A stretch of DNA of 13,360 nt, taken from positions 1 to 13,360 of the forward strand of contig JBLHKS010000192.1 in the NCBI GenBank assembly GCA_047620505.1, in the 5' to 3' direction. The translations under genes and the position numbers were made by a program. Each line of letters starts with the position of its first letter. Position 1 is the stretch's first letter. This document shows positions 1-7,710 of the stretch, piece after piece. The notes under the pieces are model-generated. The model ran no database searches, was not told where the DNA came from, and saw only the letters and a program-made list of their open reading frames with translations. Origin of the DNA: JBLHKS01 sp047620505 (lineage in GTDB: Bacteria; Verrucomicrobiota; Verrucomicrobiia; Verrucomicrobiales; DEV007).

Positions 1-2
1 AC

Positions 3-1853
3 GGCGCAGGCGAACGGCGCTGCATTCTGGTGACTTTGGAGGATGAGGATGCCAAGGTTGTAATCAAAGGAATTACGATCAAGAATGGTTTCACTGAGGC
101 AACGAACGGATACGGCGCTGGCATTTATCTGGATCATACAAAAATAAACGCCGGTGAGGTCAAGATTCTAGATTGCCTGATCAGCGGCAATTCAAATGCT
201 TCTCCTTACTCGTACAATCAAGGAGGCGGCCTTTCTTCGCGCGGACGAACAGGTTCGGCTTTCCACACCATCATCGAGAATTGCCTGATTTCCGGGAACG
301 TTGTCACCGGTAAAAAATCAACAGGAGGTGGTGCCGCATTTCTGAATACCCGGCTGACCATGAAGAACTGCCGGATCAAAAACAACCGGGCGGCAGGCGA
401 CAACGAGAATAACCATCCCGGTTTTGGAGGCGGCATCGATGTGACCCATCTTGCGAATGAGTCTGTCGTTAGTCGCACGCAATTTCATGGCAACTTTGCT
501 CTGTCGACAAATGGATCTGGTGGGGGCGGTGCTCTTCATGTCTCGGGTGAGGACATGAATTTGATCGTGGAAGAATGCACCTTTGAAGACAATGAAGCCC
601 GTTGGGGAGCTGTCGTGATGCAGCCGAATGGCAAATTAATGCTCCGAAAGTGCCGGACCGCGAACAACCTGGGCAAACAGCAGATCTATCTGGGGTGGGG
701 GAAAAGCGCCGCGACTACCAGCATTGTTGATTGCACGCTTGACGGTGGGATTCGATCTGTAAAACGGGCGAAACAAGGTGACTTCATGCTTGTTGATAAT
801 AGCTGGAGAGGATCAAGGAGGGATCCGCTGGTTTTCACTGACAAGGATGGGGGGATTCAGCCGGTGAGGACAGTCGATGATTGGAAGAGCCGGCGCAGCG
901 ATATTGTGCAACGAATCGAGGCGGTGGCAGGGGCTTTGCCAGACAGATCGCTCTTTCCTTCTCCGGAGATCAAGGTGCTGCAGGACGACGTGATCGAAGG
1001 AACGATCAGGCGTCAGAAAATCGAGTATTTTTCTGATTCCAAAGATAATCCGAGGATTAGAGCCTGGCTTTTCAGTCCGACCGCCAAGTCTAGTCTGGAA
1101 CCTGGAAATGGATCTGCTTACAAGCGGGCGGCGATTCTGTGCCTTCATCAAACAACTCGCTACGGCAAGGATGAGCCCGCTGGACTGGAGGGTAACGAGG
1201 AAATGTTTTACGCCCTCGAATTGGCGCGACGCGGTTTTGTCACGCTGGCACCCGACTATGTCGGTTTCGGTGAGTACTCCGCTGTTACGACGTTTTCAAA
1301 CAAGTATGCCAGCGTCACCATGAAAGGCGTCGTCGATCATATGCGGGCCATGGATATACTAAGCGGATTGCCCGGTGCGGACCCGGAGCGTATCGGCTGT
1401 ATTGGCCATTCTCTGGGCGGGTTCAATGCGATGTTCGTTTCCATGTTCGATCCTCGCATCAAAGTGATCGTTTCCAGTGGTGGCTATGTCAGCTGGCGAG
1501 GATACGCAGATTTGGCCGGGGATCTAAAAGCCTGGGCAAATCCCAAGGTGTATATGCCGCTGATCAGCAGCAAATTCCATAACGACCCGGATCTGATGCC
1601 TTTTGATCTTCACGAGTTTGTCGCCGCCTTGGCCCCGCGCCCGTTTTTCGTCAATGCGCCGCTGCATGACAATATTTGTGCCGTTGATGGCGTGCGCGAG
1701 ACACTCATTGCCGCCAGGCCTGTCTACAAGCTATTAGGTGCCTTAGACGCCTTGCAATCCGAACATCCTGACTGCGGCCATGCGTTTCCACCGGAGGTGC
1801 GCGAGAAGGCATACCAGTTTCTTGAAAAATATCTGGCCACTGAAGATCAGTAG
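3..1853 (+). CDS. Beta-helix protein fused to alpha/beta hydrolase (esterase/dienelactone-hydrolase-like), 5' partial
   Basis: The frame is open to the left window edge, so the true start lies outside; the GTG at 30 is only the first start-like codon inside. Counting from that codon, residues of about 10-250 are rich in Asn/Gly, with recurring turns such as GITIKNG, CLISGN and GGG motifs, typical of right-handed parallel beta-helix repeats. A linker (about 265-330) leads into an alpha/beta hydrolase of the prolyl-oligopeptidase/dienelactone-hydrolase type. Its nucleophile elbow is GHSLGG with Ser461, and Asp547 (LHDN) and His584 (CGHAF) complete a plausible Ser-Asp-His triad. The protein is probably exported and may act on an ester-bearing polysaccharide or other carbohydrate: the beta-helix could bind substrate while the hydrolase deesterifies it. 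That role is inference; the fold calls are firmer. It ends a few bases inside the convergent DUF4143 remnant. Confidence 0.8.
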   Translation, partial: GAGERRCILVTLEDEDAKVVIKGITIKNGFTEATNGYGAGIYLDHTKINAGEVKILDCLISGNSNASPYSYNQGGGLSSRGRTGSAFHTIIENCLISGNVVTGKKSTGGGAAFLNTRLTMKNCRIKNNRAAGDNENNHPGFGGGIDVTHLANESVVSRTQFHGNFALSTNGSGGGGALHVSGEDMNLIVEECTFEDNEARWGAVVMQPNGKLMLRKCRTANNLGKQQIYLGWGKSAATTSIVDCTLDGGIRSVKRAKQGDFMLVDNSWRGSRRDPLVFTDKDGGIQPVRTVDDWKSRRSDIVQRIEAVAGALPDRSLFPSPEIKVLQDDVIEGTIRRQKIEYFSDSKDNPRIRAWLFSPTAKSSLEPGNGSAYKRAAILCLHQTTRYGKDEPAGLEGNEEMFYALELARRGFVTLAPDYVGFGEYSAVTTFSNKYASVTMKGVVDHMRAMDILSGLPGADPERIGCIGHSLGGFNAMFVSMFDPRIKVIVSSGGYVSWRGYADLAGDLKAWANPKVYMPLISSKFHNDPDLMPFDLHEFVAALAPRPFFVNAPLHDNICAVDGVRETLIAARPVYKLLGALDALQSEHPDCGHAFPPEVREKAYQFLEKYLATEDQ

Positions 1854-2365
1854 GATTGGGCGTGATGTCGCGCAACCACGCGCGAGCTGCCGATTTGGAT
1901 CCCAGGCGGCTCGCCCTCGTCCCTCGGATAAAGGAGGAACCGTTGGCCCGCCCCCACATCTTCGGCGGCGATGTAAAATTCCTTCGACACGGACGGCGAA
2001 AGGCTTCGCTTGATTTCGATGGCAATGGTTTTTTGGCCCGGCGGAGCCAAGAGCAGATCAATTTCCGCGCCGGCGGATGTGCGATAAAAGTGAGCTTCGA
2101 TTTCCGGCGGGATGGAGTTCAAGATATTCTCAATCATGAAGCCTTCCCAACTGGCTCCGACGATGGGATGGCCGAGCAGCGTTTCGCGGTCTCCGATGCC
2201 CAGCAGCTGGTGGAGCAACCCGCTGTCTCGCACATAAATTTTCGGGGCGCGCACGAGCCGTTTCCCAATGTTCCCATGCCAAGGGTTGAGTCGGCGGCCG
2301 AGCAACACTTCAGCTACAAAATTCTCATAAATCTCGCTACGCCTGTCATGAGAATTCCAAGCGAT
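1847..2365 (-). pseudogene. C-terminal remnant of an AAA-type ATPase with DUF4143 domain
   Basis: The minus-strand frame matches only the C-terminal part of the common ATPase/DUF4143 family, whose members usually have about 380-450 residues. Recognisable pieces are NPWHGNIGKRL, then PKIYVRDSGLLH, GASWEGFMIEN, FYRTSAGAEIDLLL and AIEIKRS. The last two carry the Asp and Glu-x-Lys spacing of a PD-(D/E)XK nuclease-like fold, to which DUF4143 is thought to belong. The N-terminal ATPase with Walker A and B motifs is absent. Going upstream, the frame hits a stop at 2366-2368, next to the start region of the M28 peptidase. The first possible start is a GTG at 2308, in mid-domain. I read it as a decayed relic that fills the 568-base space between the two plus-strand genes. 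A short expressed nuclease-like protein is possible but less likely. Confidence 0.75.
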
Positions 2366-2421
2366 TCATGATCCTGCCGGAAGTCCTTGCCCGTCCTCTC
2401 AGTTCGTCACAGTTTCCCATC

Positions 2422-4308
2422 ATGCGTCACCTCTTCCTGCTTACCCTATTTCTCGCCCCATGCGCAGCGTTCGTCCGAGCGGAGGTTGTAGAGCCTGGTG
2501 TTGCCGCCGCTGCCGAGCTTGGTCTGAATGCGACCGAGTCTACAGAGCCGGAGATCACGAGCGGCGACCTTCGGCAATACGCGATCCAGCTGGCTTCCGA
2601 GGATTTCGAAGGTCGCGGCACGGGCGATCCGGGCGAGGTGAAGGCTACGGCGTTTCTGGCTGCTTTTTTTGACGGCCTGGGCCTGAAGCCGGAGGGGGCC
2701 GACGACTCGTTTTTCCAGCCGTTCCCGATTGATGTCGGCTTGGAACTTGTCGGCGAAAACCAACTGCATTGGACGCAGGGCGATCCCGATTCAGGCGAGC
2801 TGCATGAGGAAAAGATCGGTGAGGGCTTTCTCCCGCTTTCGATCGCAGCCAACGCAGAGATCGACGCGGCAGAGGCGGTGTTTGTCGGGTTTGGGATTGA
2901 GACCGAGGGCTACAACAGCTTCGAAGGTTTGGACGTTGATGGGAAGTGGATGGTGGTTTTGCGAGGCGTGCCCAAGCAGTTGACTAAGCAATTGCGCCAG
3001 CTGGGGACGCTCGTGGCGAAGGCGAAGGTGGCGAAGGAAAGAGGCGCGGCCGGCATCATGTTTATCAAGGCGGAAAATCCCGAGGTGAGCGCCGTGCTGA
3101 TTCCGCCTTCGGTGAATGTTGGTGCGAAGGAGCGGCTGGTTCCGGCGATGAATTTGAGTGATGCGGTGGCTCAGCAGCTGCTGGATGAGGACAAACTCCT
3201 CGAACTGTTCGAGGCTTACCACAGCGGTGAGCGAGTTGTGGGTTATCCGTTAGGAAGCCGGATTTCCGCGAAGGTTTCTCTGGAGCCGAAGAAGGCATCC
3301 GGCCGCAACGTGATCGGTCGGCTCGTGGTGGGCGCTGAGCCGAGCGCGGAGGCGGTTATGATCGGCGGGCATGTCGACCATCTCGGGTACGGCAATCGTG
3401 GTGGGTCGCTGGCCCAGGGCGAGGACGCGAAGCAGATTCATTTCGGCGCAGATGACAATGCTTCGGGCGTGGCGGCGATCATGGAGTTGGCCCAGCACTT
3501 CGCGGCGTTGAAGCAGGCGGGGAATCTTGAACTTGAGCGCGATCTGATTTTTGTGGGTTGGTCAGGTGAAGAGATGGGGTTGGTAGGATCGAAATATTTC
3601 ATCAAGGAGGCCATGGAAGAGTCCGGAGCCGAAACGATTTACCCGGCGATTTCTGCTTACGTGAATCTGGACATGGTAGGGCGTTTGCAGGACCGACCGC
3701 TGTTGCTTCAGGGGACGGGTTCAAGCAGCGAGTGGGACGCGATTCTGGATGAATTGGCGGGTGAGCACGATTTGGAAATCAAGCGGTCGCCGAGTCCGTT
3801 TCTACCTACGGATGCGACGCCGATTTACTCCGCAGGTGTGCCGATTCTGGCTGCGTTCACCGGGTTGCATCCGGATTATCACACGCCAACGGACACGGTC
3901 GACAAGGTTGACTTCGAAGGGATTCAGAAGATTGCGGACTACCTGGCGGACTTGATTGAATCGGTCGCTAAACGTCCGGAGTCACTGGTTTACACCGAGT
4001 TTGTTCGTCCTGACATGCGCCCCAAAGTGTCGTTAGGCATTTCCTTTGATCCAAAGGCAGACGAAGCAGAAGTTTTGAAGATCGCTAAAGTGGTGGAGGG
4101 TTCTCCAGCGGAGCAAGCCGGCGTTGAGGTTGGCGATGTGATAGAGCAGTTGGACGGCAAGCCGGCGGCGAATCGCGATGCGTTGTTTCGGGTGTTAGGC
4201 GAATTGAAAGCCGGCGTTGAATATCCGTTGGAGGTGCAGCGCGGAGAGAAGGCTGTGAAGCTCACGATCAAGCCGGTGGCTCGCGGAAATCCCCGCAGCG
4301 GCGAGTGA
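2422..4308 (+). CDS. Secreted M28-family zinc aminopeptidase with PA and PDZ domains
   Basis: The start at 2422 gives a clear signal peptide (MRH, a hydrophobic LFLLTLFLAP core, then a small-residue site near residue 20). An upstream in-frame ATG at 2368 would add 18 poorly hydrophobic residues, so I prefer 2422, giving 628 aa. Residues of about 150-260 resemble a protease-associated (PA) domain. Residues of about 300-520 are the M28 catalytic core. Expected ligands are all present: His317 (GGHVDH), Asp344 (ADDNASG), Glu384 with catalytic Glu383 (SGEEMG), Asp417 (NLDMVG) and His487 (PDYHTPTD). A PDZ domain occupies about 535-625 (VVEGSPAEQAGVEVGD). It should remove N-terminal residues from peptides in the periplasm or outside the cell, with PDZ aiding substrate or partner binding. 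Specificity cannot be read from the sequence. No Shine-Dalgarno is seen. The gene converges on the AlgX-like gene. Confidence 0.92.
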   Translation: MRHLFLLTLFLAPCAAFVRAEVVEPGVAAAAELGLNATESTEPEITSGDLRQYAIQLASEDFEGRGTGDPGEVKATAFLAAFFDGLGLKPEGADDSFFQPFPIDVGLELVGENQLHWTQGDPDSGELHEEKIGEGFLPLSIAANAEIDAAEAVFVGFGIETEGYNSFEGLDVDGKWMVVLRGVPKQLTKQLRQLGTLVAKAKVAKERGAAGIMFIKAENPEVSAVLIPPSVNVGAKERLVPAMNLSDAVAQQLLDEDKLLELFEAYHSGERVVGYPLGSRISAKVSLEPKKASGRNVIGRLVVGAEPSAEAVMIGGHVDHLGYGNRGGSLAQGEDAKQIHFGADDNASGVAAIMELAQHFAALKQAGNLELERDLIFVGWSGEEMGLVGSKYFIKEAMEESGAETIYPAISAYVNLDMVGRLQDRPLLLQGTGSSSEWDAILDELAGEHDLEIKRSPSPFLPTDATPIYSAGVPILAAFTGLHPDYHTPTDTVDKVDFEGIQKIADYLADLIESVAKRPESLVYTEFVRPDMRPKVSLGISFDPKADEAEVLKIAKVVEGSPAEQAGVEVGDVIEQLDGKPAANRDALFRVLGELKAGVEYPLEVQRGEKAVKLTIKPVARGNPRSGE

Positions 4309-4310
4309 GT

Positions 4311-4340
4311 TCGGCGAACCGCCGACGCCGTTCTTTCTTC
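4311..4340 (+). terminator. Possible intrinsic terminator after the M28 peptidase gene
   Basis: Six perfect base pairs, TCGGCG (4311-4316) with CGCCGA (4320-4325), enclose a 3-nt loop just after the stop codon. A pyrimidine/T-rich stretch (TTCTTTCTTC, 4331-4340) follows after 5 nt. The stem is short and the T run is interrupted and offset, so this is a modest candidate. Its place between convergent genes fits a terminator. Confidence 0.4.
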
Positions 4341-4348
4341 GACGGATT

Positions 4349-5851
4349 TCAGCGCGCCGAATTATCCGTTCGTAAAGGTTTCCAGAAATGATCGACGCAT
4401 GAGTATTTTTCAGCAGTAGCCAGGATAACAATCTTCACCTTGCTTAGATCGGTTGAATCAACCCATTCCTGGATCACCTGGCCACCAGAGCTATAGCGAT
4501 AGAACAGATTAACTGGAGCCGCGAGTTCACGCGTCAAGTGAGCGTGCACACCAGAGTTAGTTGAATAGAGTTTGTGGACGAAGGAATCGCCGATCAAATG
4601 GATTGGTGATTCGGGATGCTCGTGCGCCGTCAGCCAACGTTTGGCATCGCCAGTTGCGGAAATCTCGTGAGACGGAGTCAGGTGAGGTTTGATTTCCACA
4701 GCCCAGTGAGGGTACTTCGCTCCAAGAATCTCAACAATATCAGCTTCAAACTCCATCAATTGGCTCGATTCCCCGAACGTTTCCGGAGGGACGAGATCAA
4801 AGAGCGCCGGATGGGAAGATTTCTCGCGAACATCTTTGGCAATCTCCGCTGCGGCAATCCTGGCTCCGACCGGTGCCCAATGCGTGTCGTTCGGCCGATA
4901 GATCGGGAAGCGCTCCCCTTCGAATTGGGTCCAGCGCTGACGCAGGAAGGCTGAGGTGAGGTCGACAGAACGAACTCCGCTTTCTGCCAGGTCGCGAAAC
5001 ATCGCGAGCACCGGTTCGTTTGGTGGTTCGTGAATTTCGGGGTCGAAATACTGATTCACCGCGTAGTCCGGGTAGATCGAACTCGCGACCGGAATCATCG
5101 CGATGTAGAGCTCGATATCCCGCTCCGCGAGAAATTCGTGAAACTGGAGAAGACAATCGCGTATACCTATAGAATTTGAATCCTCGGGCTTGTTCTTCCA
5201 GAAATCGTCACGGTAGAAACGTCGGTCGCCGTAAAAGAAAAATTCGTTGCTGACCCCGCCAATCATCGGCGCTGGATTTGTGTGGAGCGCATACCGAATG
5301 TAAGCGCTTTCGCCCGCCGCCTGATCCGCGATATTGATTTTAGGGTTTTCAGGAACTTGAAGCTGCTTGGACCCGATCACCTCGATGCGATCGACCCACC
5401 AAGGATCTAGATCATATCGTTCTGTGTTGTCAGCAAGCCGGTAACGAGCGATCTCGGAACGGGGAACCTGATCGGTTGGCCGTACCTGAAGTCGAACACG
5501 CGCACCCACGGCGACACGACCAAAACTGGTCGGTTTGCGATCTCGAAACGCAACGCCCGTGCAAAGACGATCGCCTTCGGCTGTTTTCACAACAATCCGA
5601 GCCGCGCAATCCGGGTAATCGCTGCTGGCGGCTTCCGGGATCCGGCTGACGATTGTTACCTCGCCAATAATATGATTCGATCGCGCGCTGGATCGGTCCG
5701 GTTTCGCCGGTTTCGACTTCAAATCTCCAGAATTCGGATCAGGCTTCTTTGCAGATTGTGCCTTTTCAGAAGTCTCAGCTTCGCGATCCGTCGCGAACCA
5801 AATGATCAGAACAATCGCCGCTACGGCAGGAATACAGATCCGCCAGATCAT
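4349..5851 (-). CDS. AlgX/AlgJ-like SGNH-hydrolase acyltransferase-type protein
   Basis: This 500-residue protein starts with an uncleaved-anchor-like or signal hydrophobic segment (about residues 3-20), then a charged Pro/Lys-rich linker to about 58. A small beta-rich domain (about 59-160) resembles an OB-like module; that call is weak. The C-terminal two thirds look like the AlgX/AlgJ family: FFYGDRRFYRDD, a DTHW motif (Asp322, His324) and GDSF with the likely nucleophile Ser423. These match the Asp-x-His and GDS catalytic elements of the alginate O-acetylation proteins. The known relatives transfer acetyl groups to exopolysaccharide in the periplasm, usually with a membrane-bound O-acyltransferase (MBOAT) encoded nearby. 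None is in this window, so the donor system and the polymer are unknown. It is transcribed divergently from the ECF sigma operon, with 178 bp between start codons. Length is close to AlgX (about 470 residues). Confidence 0.82.
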   Translation of the reverse strand: MIWRICIPAVAAIVLIIWFATDREAETSEKAQSAKKPDPNSGDLKSKPAKPDRSSARSNHIIGEVTIVSRIPEAASSDYPDCAARIVVKTAEGDRLCTGVAFRDRKPTSFGRVAVGARVRLQVRPTDQVPRSEIARYRLADNTERYDLDPWWVDRIEVIGSKQLQVPENPKINIADQAAGESAYIRYALHTNPAPMIGGVSNEFFFYGDRRFYRDDFWKNKPEDSNSIGIRDCLLQFHEFLAERDIELYIAMIPVASSIYPDYAVNQYFDPEIHEPPNEPVLAMFRDLAESGVRSVDLTSAFLRQRWTQFEGERFPIYRPNDTHWAPVGARIAAAEIAKDVREKSSHPALFDLVPPETFGESSQLMEFEADIVEILGAKYPHWAVEIKPHLTPSHEISATGDAKRWLTAHEHPESPIHLIGDSFVHKLYSTNSGVHAHLTRELAAPVNLFYRYSSGGQVIQEWVDSTDLSKVKIVILATAEKYSCVDHFWKPLRTDNSAR

Positions 5852-5894
5852 TGGTTTTTGTTCATGAAATTCCGATTGTTGGAGAATTTGGAGT

Positions 5895-5982
5895 GTCCAT
5901 GACCTGGAATTGTTGTCAAGTTAGGAGGTCACTCGGCGTTGATCTCTGATTGAAGGTCAGAAAAAAAATGGCAGTCCATGAC
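5895..5982 (+). promoter_or_regulatory. Pair of 9-bp direct repeats GTCCATGAC in the divergent intergenic region
   Basis: GTCCATGAC occurs at 5895-5903 and again at 5974-5982, 79 bp apart, in the 178-bp space between the divergent AlgX-like and ECF sigma genes. Each copy is a small dyad (GTC, CAT, GAC) and is followed within a few bases by AATT-rich sequence. They could be operators or promoter elements serving one or both genes. Two copies of a 9-mer in such a short space are unlikely to be chance, but no function is shown. I see no convincing minus-35/minus-10 pair for the sigma operon. Confidence 0.35.
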
Positions 5983-6029
5983 AATAATTCGATTCGCTTT
6001 GCGGTTTCAACGCCAGTCACAACCCGAGA

Positions 6030-6614
6030 ATGACAATTTCCAACGAGATCGAATCCCAACTTATTGCCAAGGCCCAGGCTGGCGATCAGAATGCGATGCA
6101 GTCCCTTCTTCTGCCTTACGAACAACCGGTTTTTCGTTTTCTGACGCAGCGGCTTGGCAATCCGCACGACGCCGCTGACGTGAACCAGGACACGTTCATC
6201 AAGGTGCTGAGGAGCCTGACAAAGTACGAGGATCGCGGTCTGTTTCGCGCCTGGCTTTATCAAATCGCGCGAAACGAATCGATCAATTTCATGAAGCGCC
6301 GGAACCGTTTCAGCACGGCAACGGTCGACGACGACGAAGCGGATCGAATCGCTCAGGAACCCGATCCCGGGCCGGGCGCGGACGAGCAGCTGCTGGTCGC
6401 TGAGGAGCGCGTTCAAATGCGCGATTGCGTTGGCGACCTACCGGATTCCGAACGCGAAGTCGTTCAATTGCGGCTCGATCAAGACATCACCTTTCGCGAA
6501 ATCGCCGACATCACCGACGCGCCGCTTAACACAGTGTTAGGCCGGATGCGCAACGCGACTCGACGCCTTCGCGGCTGCATGGAGACTCACGGATTTACGA
6601 GCGCATACGCATGA
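6030..6614 (+). CDS. ECF (extracytoplasmic function) RNA polymerase sigma factor
   Basis: The 194-residue protein has the two-domain sigma-70 group 4 layout. Region 2 lies at about 25-95, with DAADVNQDTFIKVLRSL and the RAWLYQIARNESINFMKRR stretch that in ECF factors contacts core polymerase and the minus-10 element. Region 4 lies at about 130-185, with LPDSEREVVQLRL followed by the helix-turn-helix FREIADITDAPLNTVLGRMRNA for minus-35 recognition. The linker is acidic (DDDEAD). It should redirect RNA polymerase to a small regulon in response to an envelope or stress signal. The next gene starts 6 bp after its stop and looks like its membrane-bound partner. There is no Shine-Dalgarno; ATG 6030 is the first start that keeps the whole of region 2. 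ECF subgroup and signal cannot be assigned by eye. Confidence 0.93.
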   Translation: MTISNEIESQLIAKAQAGDQNAMQSLLLPYEQPVFRFLTQRLGNPHDAADVNQDTFIKVLRSLTKYEDRGLFRAWLYQIARNESINFMKRRNRFSTATVDDDEADRIAQEPDPGPGADEQLLVAEERVQMRDCVGDLPDSEREVVQLRLDQDITFREIADITDAPLNTVLGRMRNATRRLRGCMETHGFTSAYA

Positions 6615-6620
6615 ATTAAG

Positions 6621-7076
6621 ATGACTGCCGCCGAAGAAAACCTGGTCCTGCTCTTCTGGAGCGGCGAACTCGAACCCGCTGAATCCCGCCAGGCCGAAAC
6701 TCTGATCGCGAACAACGATGACGCGGCTCGCCTTCTGGCTGATCTCAAGCGTCAGGCCGAATTGGCGCGCAGCGAGACTGCCGAAAATGCTGTCCCTCGT
6801 TCATTCGCCTCAGCAGCTGCCGAAGTCGTCGCGAACGAGAAGCCCGATCGAAAGGTGATCCAGTTTCCGAGGTTCCAAATCATCGTCACGATCGCGGCTG
6901 CCGTCGCAGTGCTCGCCATCGCCCTGTTCTTCCTGAATCAGCCGGAACCGGCTGGCGACCCCGGTCTGGCCACGGACCCGGGCCGTCGCGAAGCTCTCGA
7001 TCTGGAAATCAGCGATCTCGAAGCCTCCCTCGCCGATTTTCAGCAAACCGCCGGCTTCAGCCGCCGCCGAACCTAG
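6621..7076 (+). CDS. Single-pass membrane protein, probable anti-sigma factor
   Basis: This 151-residue protein has a cytoplasmic-type N-terminal half (about 1-80), one transmembrane segment (about 85-105, FQIIVTIAAAVAVLAIALFF) and a short outer tail of about 45 residues ending in an acidic, helix-prone stretch. The start (EENLVLLFWSGEL, then a helical Ala/Glu/Arg-rich region) resembles the N-terminal helices of anti-sigma factors. The His-x3-Cys-x2-Cys of zinc-binding anti-sigma domains is absent. The main support is position: it begins 6 bp after the ECF sigma gene and has one membrane pass, which is the usual layout for a regulator that holds the sigma factor at the membrane. The following gene starts 8 bp after its stop. 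The anti-sigma role is inference. Confidence 0.65.
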   Translation: MTAAEENLVLLFWSGELEPAESRQAETLIANNDDAARLLADLKRQAELARSETAENAVPRSFASAAAEVVANEKPDRKVIQFPRFQIIVTIAAAVAVLAIALFFLNQPEPAGDPGLATDPGRREALDLEISDLEASLADFQQTAGFSRRRT

Positions 7077-7084
7077 TCCTATCC

Positions 7085-7627
7085 ATGAAACTGTTGATCC
7101 CGATATTCTTTCTTCTCTTCGCCGTCCTCGCCAGCGCCCAGGAAGCCGACGAGAGCGAGCTTCTGAGTTTTCTGAGAACGAACACGAAGGAAGTTTACGA
7201 CTCTGTTGTGATGCTGAGAGAAACCGATCCGGCCGATTATCAAGAAGCGCTCATTGAAGCTGCTGAAGCGATGGCGAGCTACGAAAACGTCCGGCAGCAC
7301 AGCAAGAAGGGCGCAGCCGCCTATCTCAAGATGTTCGAAATCGACTACTTCGCGATTGGAGTCGCCGACGAACTCGTGCTCTCGAAAGACGAAAAAGAGC
7401 AGGCCGAATTGAAAGCTGAGCTGACTGGGATGATCGAGCGGTCCTTCGATCAATGGGTGATTTACGAGCGCGCGCGAATCGAGCAACTCGAGCGGGCGAT
7501 CAAAGCGGCGAGAGAGAAATTCGATGAAGAGGCTGCGACGAAGGAAAGTGTCGTGAAGCAGGACATGGAGCAGCTGCTGGAATCGACTCGGGCTTATCAG
7601 CGAGAGAAGAATCGCCAGGAAAACTAG
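7085..7627 (+). CDS. Secreted helical (coiled-coil-prone) protein of unknown function in the ECF operon
   Basis: I do not recognise a family. The 180-residue product starts with a good signal peptide (MKLLIPIFFLLFAVLASA, likely cut before Gln-Glu near residue 19). The mature part is highly charged and almost wholly helix-prone: Glu, Ala, Lys and Arg dominate, with few Gly or Pro. There is a long amphipathic stretch from about 95 to the end (for example RARIEQLERAIKAAREKFDEE), likely a coiled coil. There are no cysteines. It is the third gene of a tight sigma/membrane protein/exported protein unit, with 8 bp to its upstream neighbour. It may be a periplasmic sensor or ligand for the membrane regulator, or an envelope stress chaperone in the manner of Spy/CpxP, but no Spy-type LTxxQ motif is visible. 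Function is open. Confidence 0.7.
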   Translation: MKLLIPIFFLLFAVLASAQEADESELLSFLRTNTKEVYDSVVMLRETDPADYQEALIEAAEAMASYENVRQHSKKGAAAYLKMFEIDYFAIGVADELVLSKDEKEQAELKAELTGMIERSFDQWVIYERARIEQLERAIKAAREKFDEEAATKESVVKQDMEQLLESTRAYQREKNRQEN

Positions 7628-7628
7628 C

Positions 7629-7645
7629 CGAAAATCAGATTTTCG
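7629..7645. repeat. 17-bp near-perfect palindrome just after the stop of the operon's third gene
   Basis: CGAAAATC and GATTTTCG flank a single A, two bases after the stop codon at 7625-7627. As RNA it could fold with a small loop, for example 6 bp plus a 5-nt loop. No T run follows, so it is not a standard intrinsic terminator. It could protect the 3' end or bind a protein as DNA. Confidence 0.5.
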
Positions 7646-7651
7646 AGATCC

Positions 7652-7678
7652 CGACAATTGCCGGAAGCAGGCTTGTCG
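7652..7678 (+). promoter_or_regulatory. Hairpin in the metK upstream region
   Basis: CGACAA (7652-7657) pairs with TTGTCG (7673-7678), and GCC (7660-7662) pairs with GGC (7670-7672). This gives nine base pairs with a 2-nt bulge and a 7-nt loop (GGAAGCA). It lies between the upstream palindrome and a larger hairpin, so it may be part of a structured metK leader. Confidence 0.4.
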
Positions 7679-7710
7679 CTTGAGATTACTCGGGGCGCGC
7701 GGCTGCGTGC

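Noticed and set aside
1856..2371. Plus-strand open frame of 171 codons
   Set aside because: It mirrors the DUF4143 remnant, which has clear family motifs on the minus strand. The plus-strand translation has none.
2368..2421. Upstream in-frame ATG of the M28 peptidase as the true start
   Set aside because: Starting there would bury the signal peptide behind 18 mostly polar or Pro-containing residues. The ATG at 2422 gives a standard signal peptide.
5961..5968. Run of eight A bases read as a minus-strand terminator
   Set aside because: On the minus strand the T run comes before, not after, the small 5-bp hairpin, and the site is upstream of both divergent genes.
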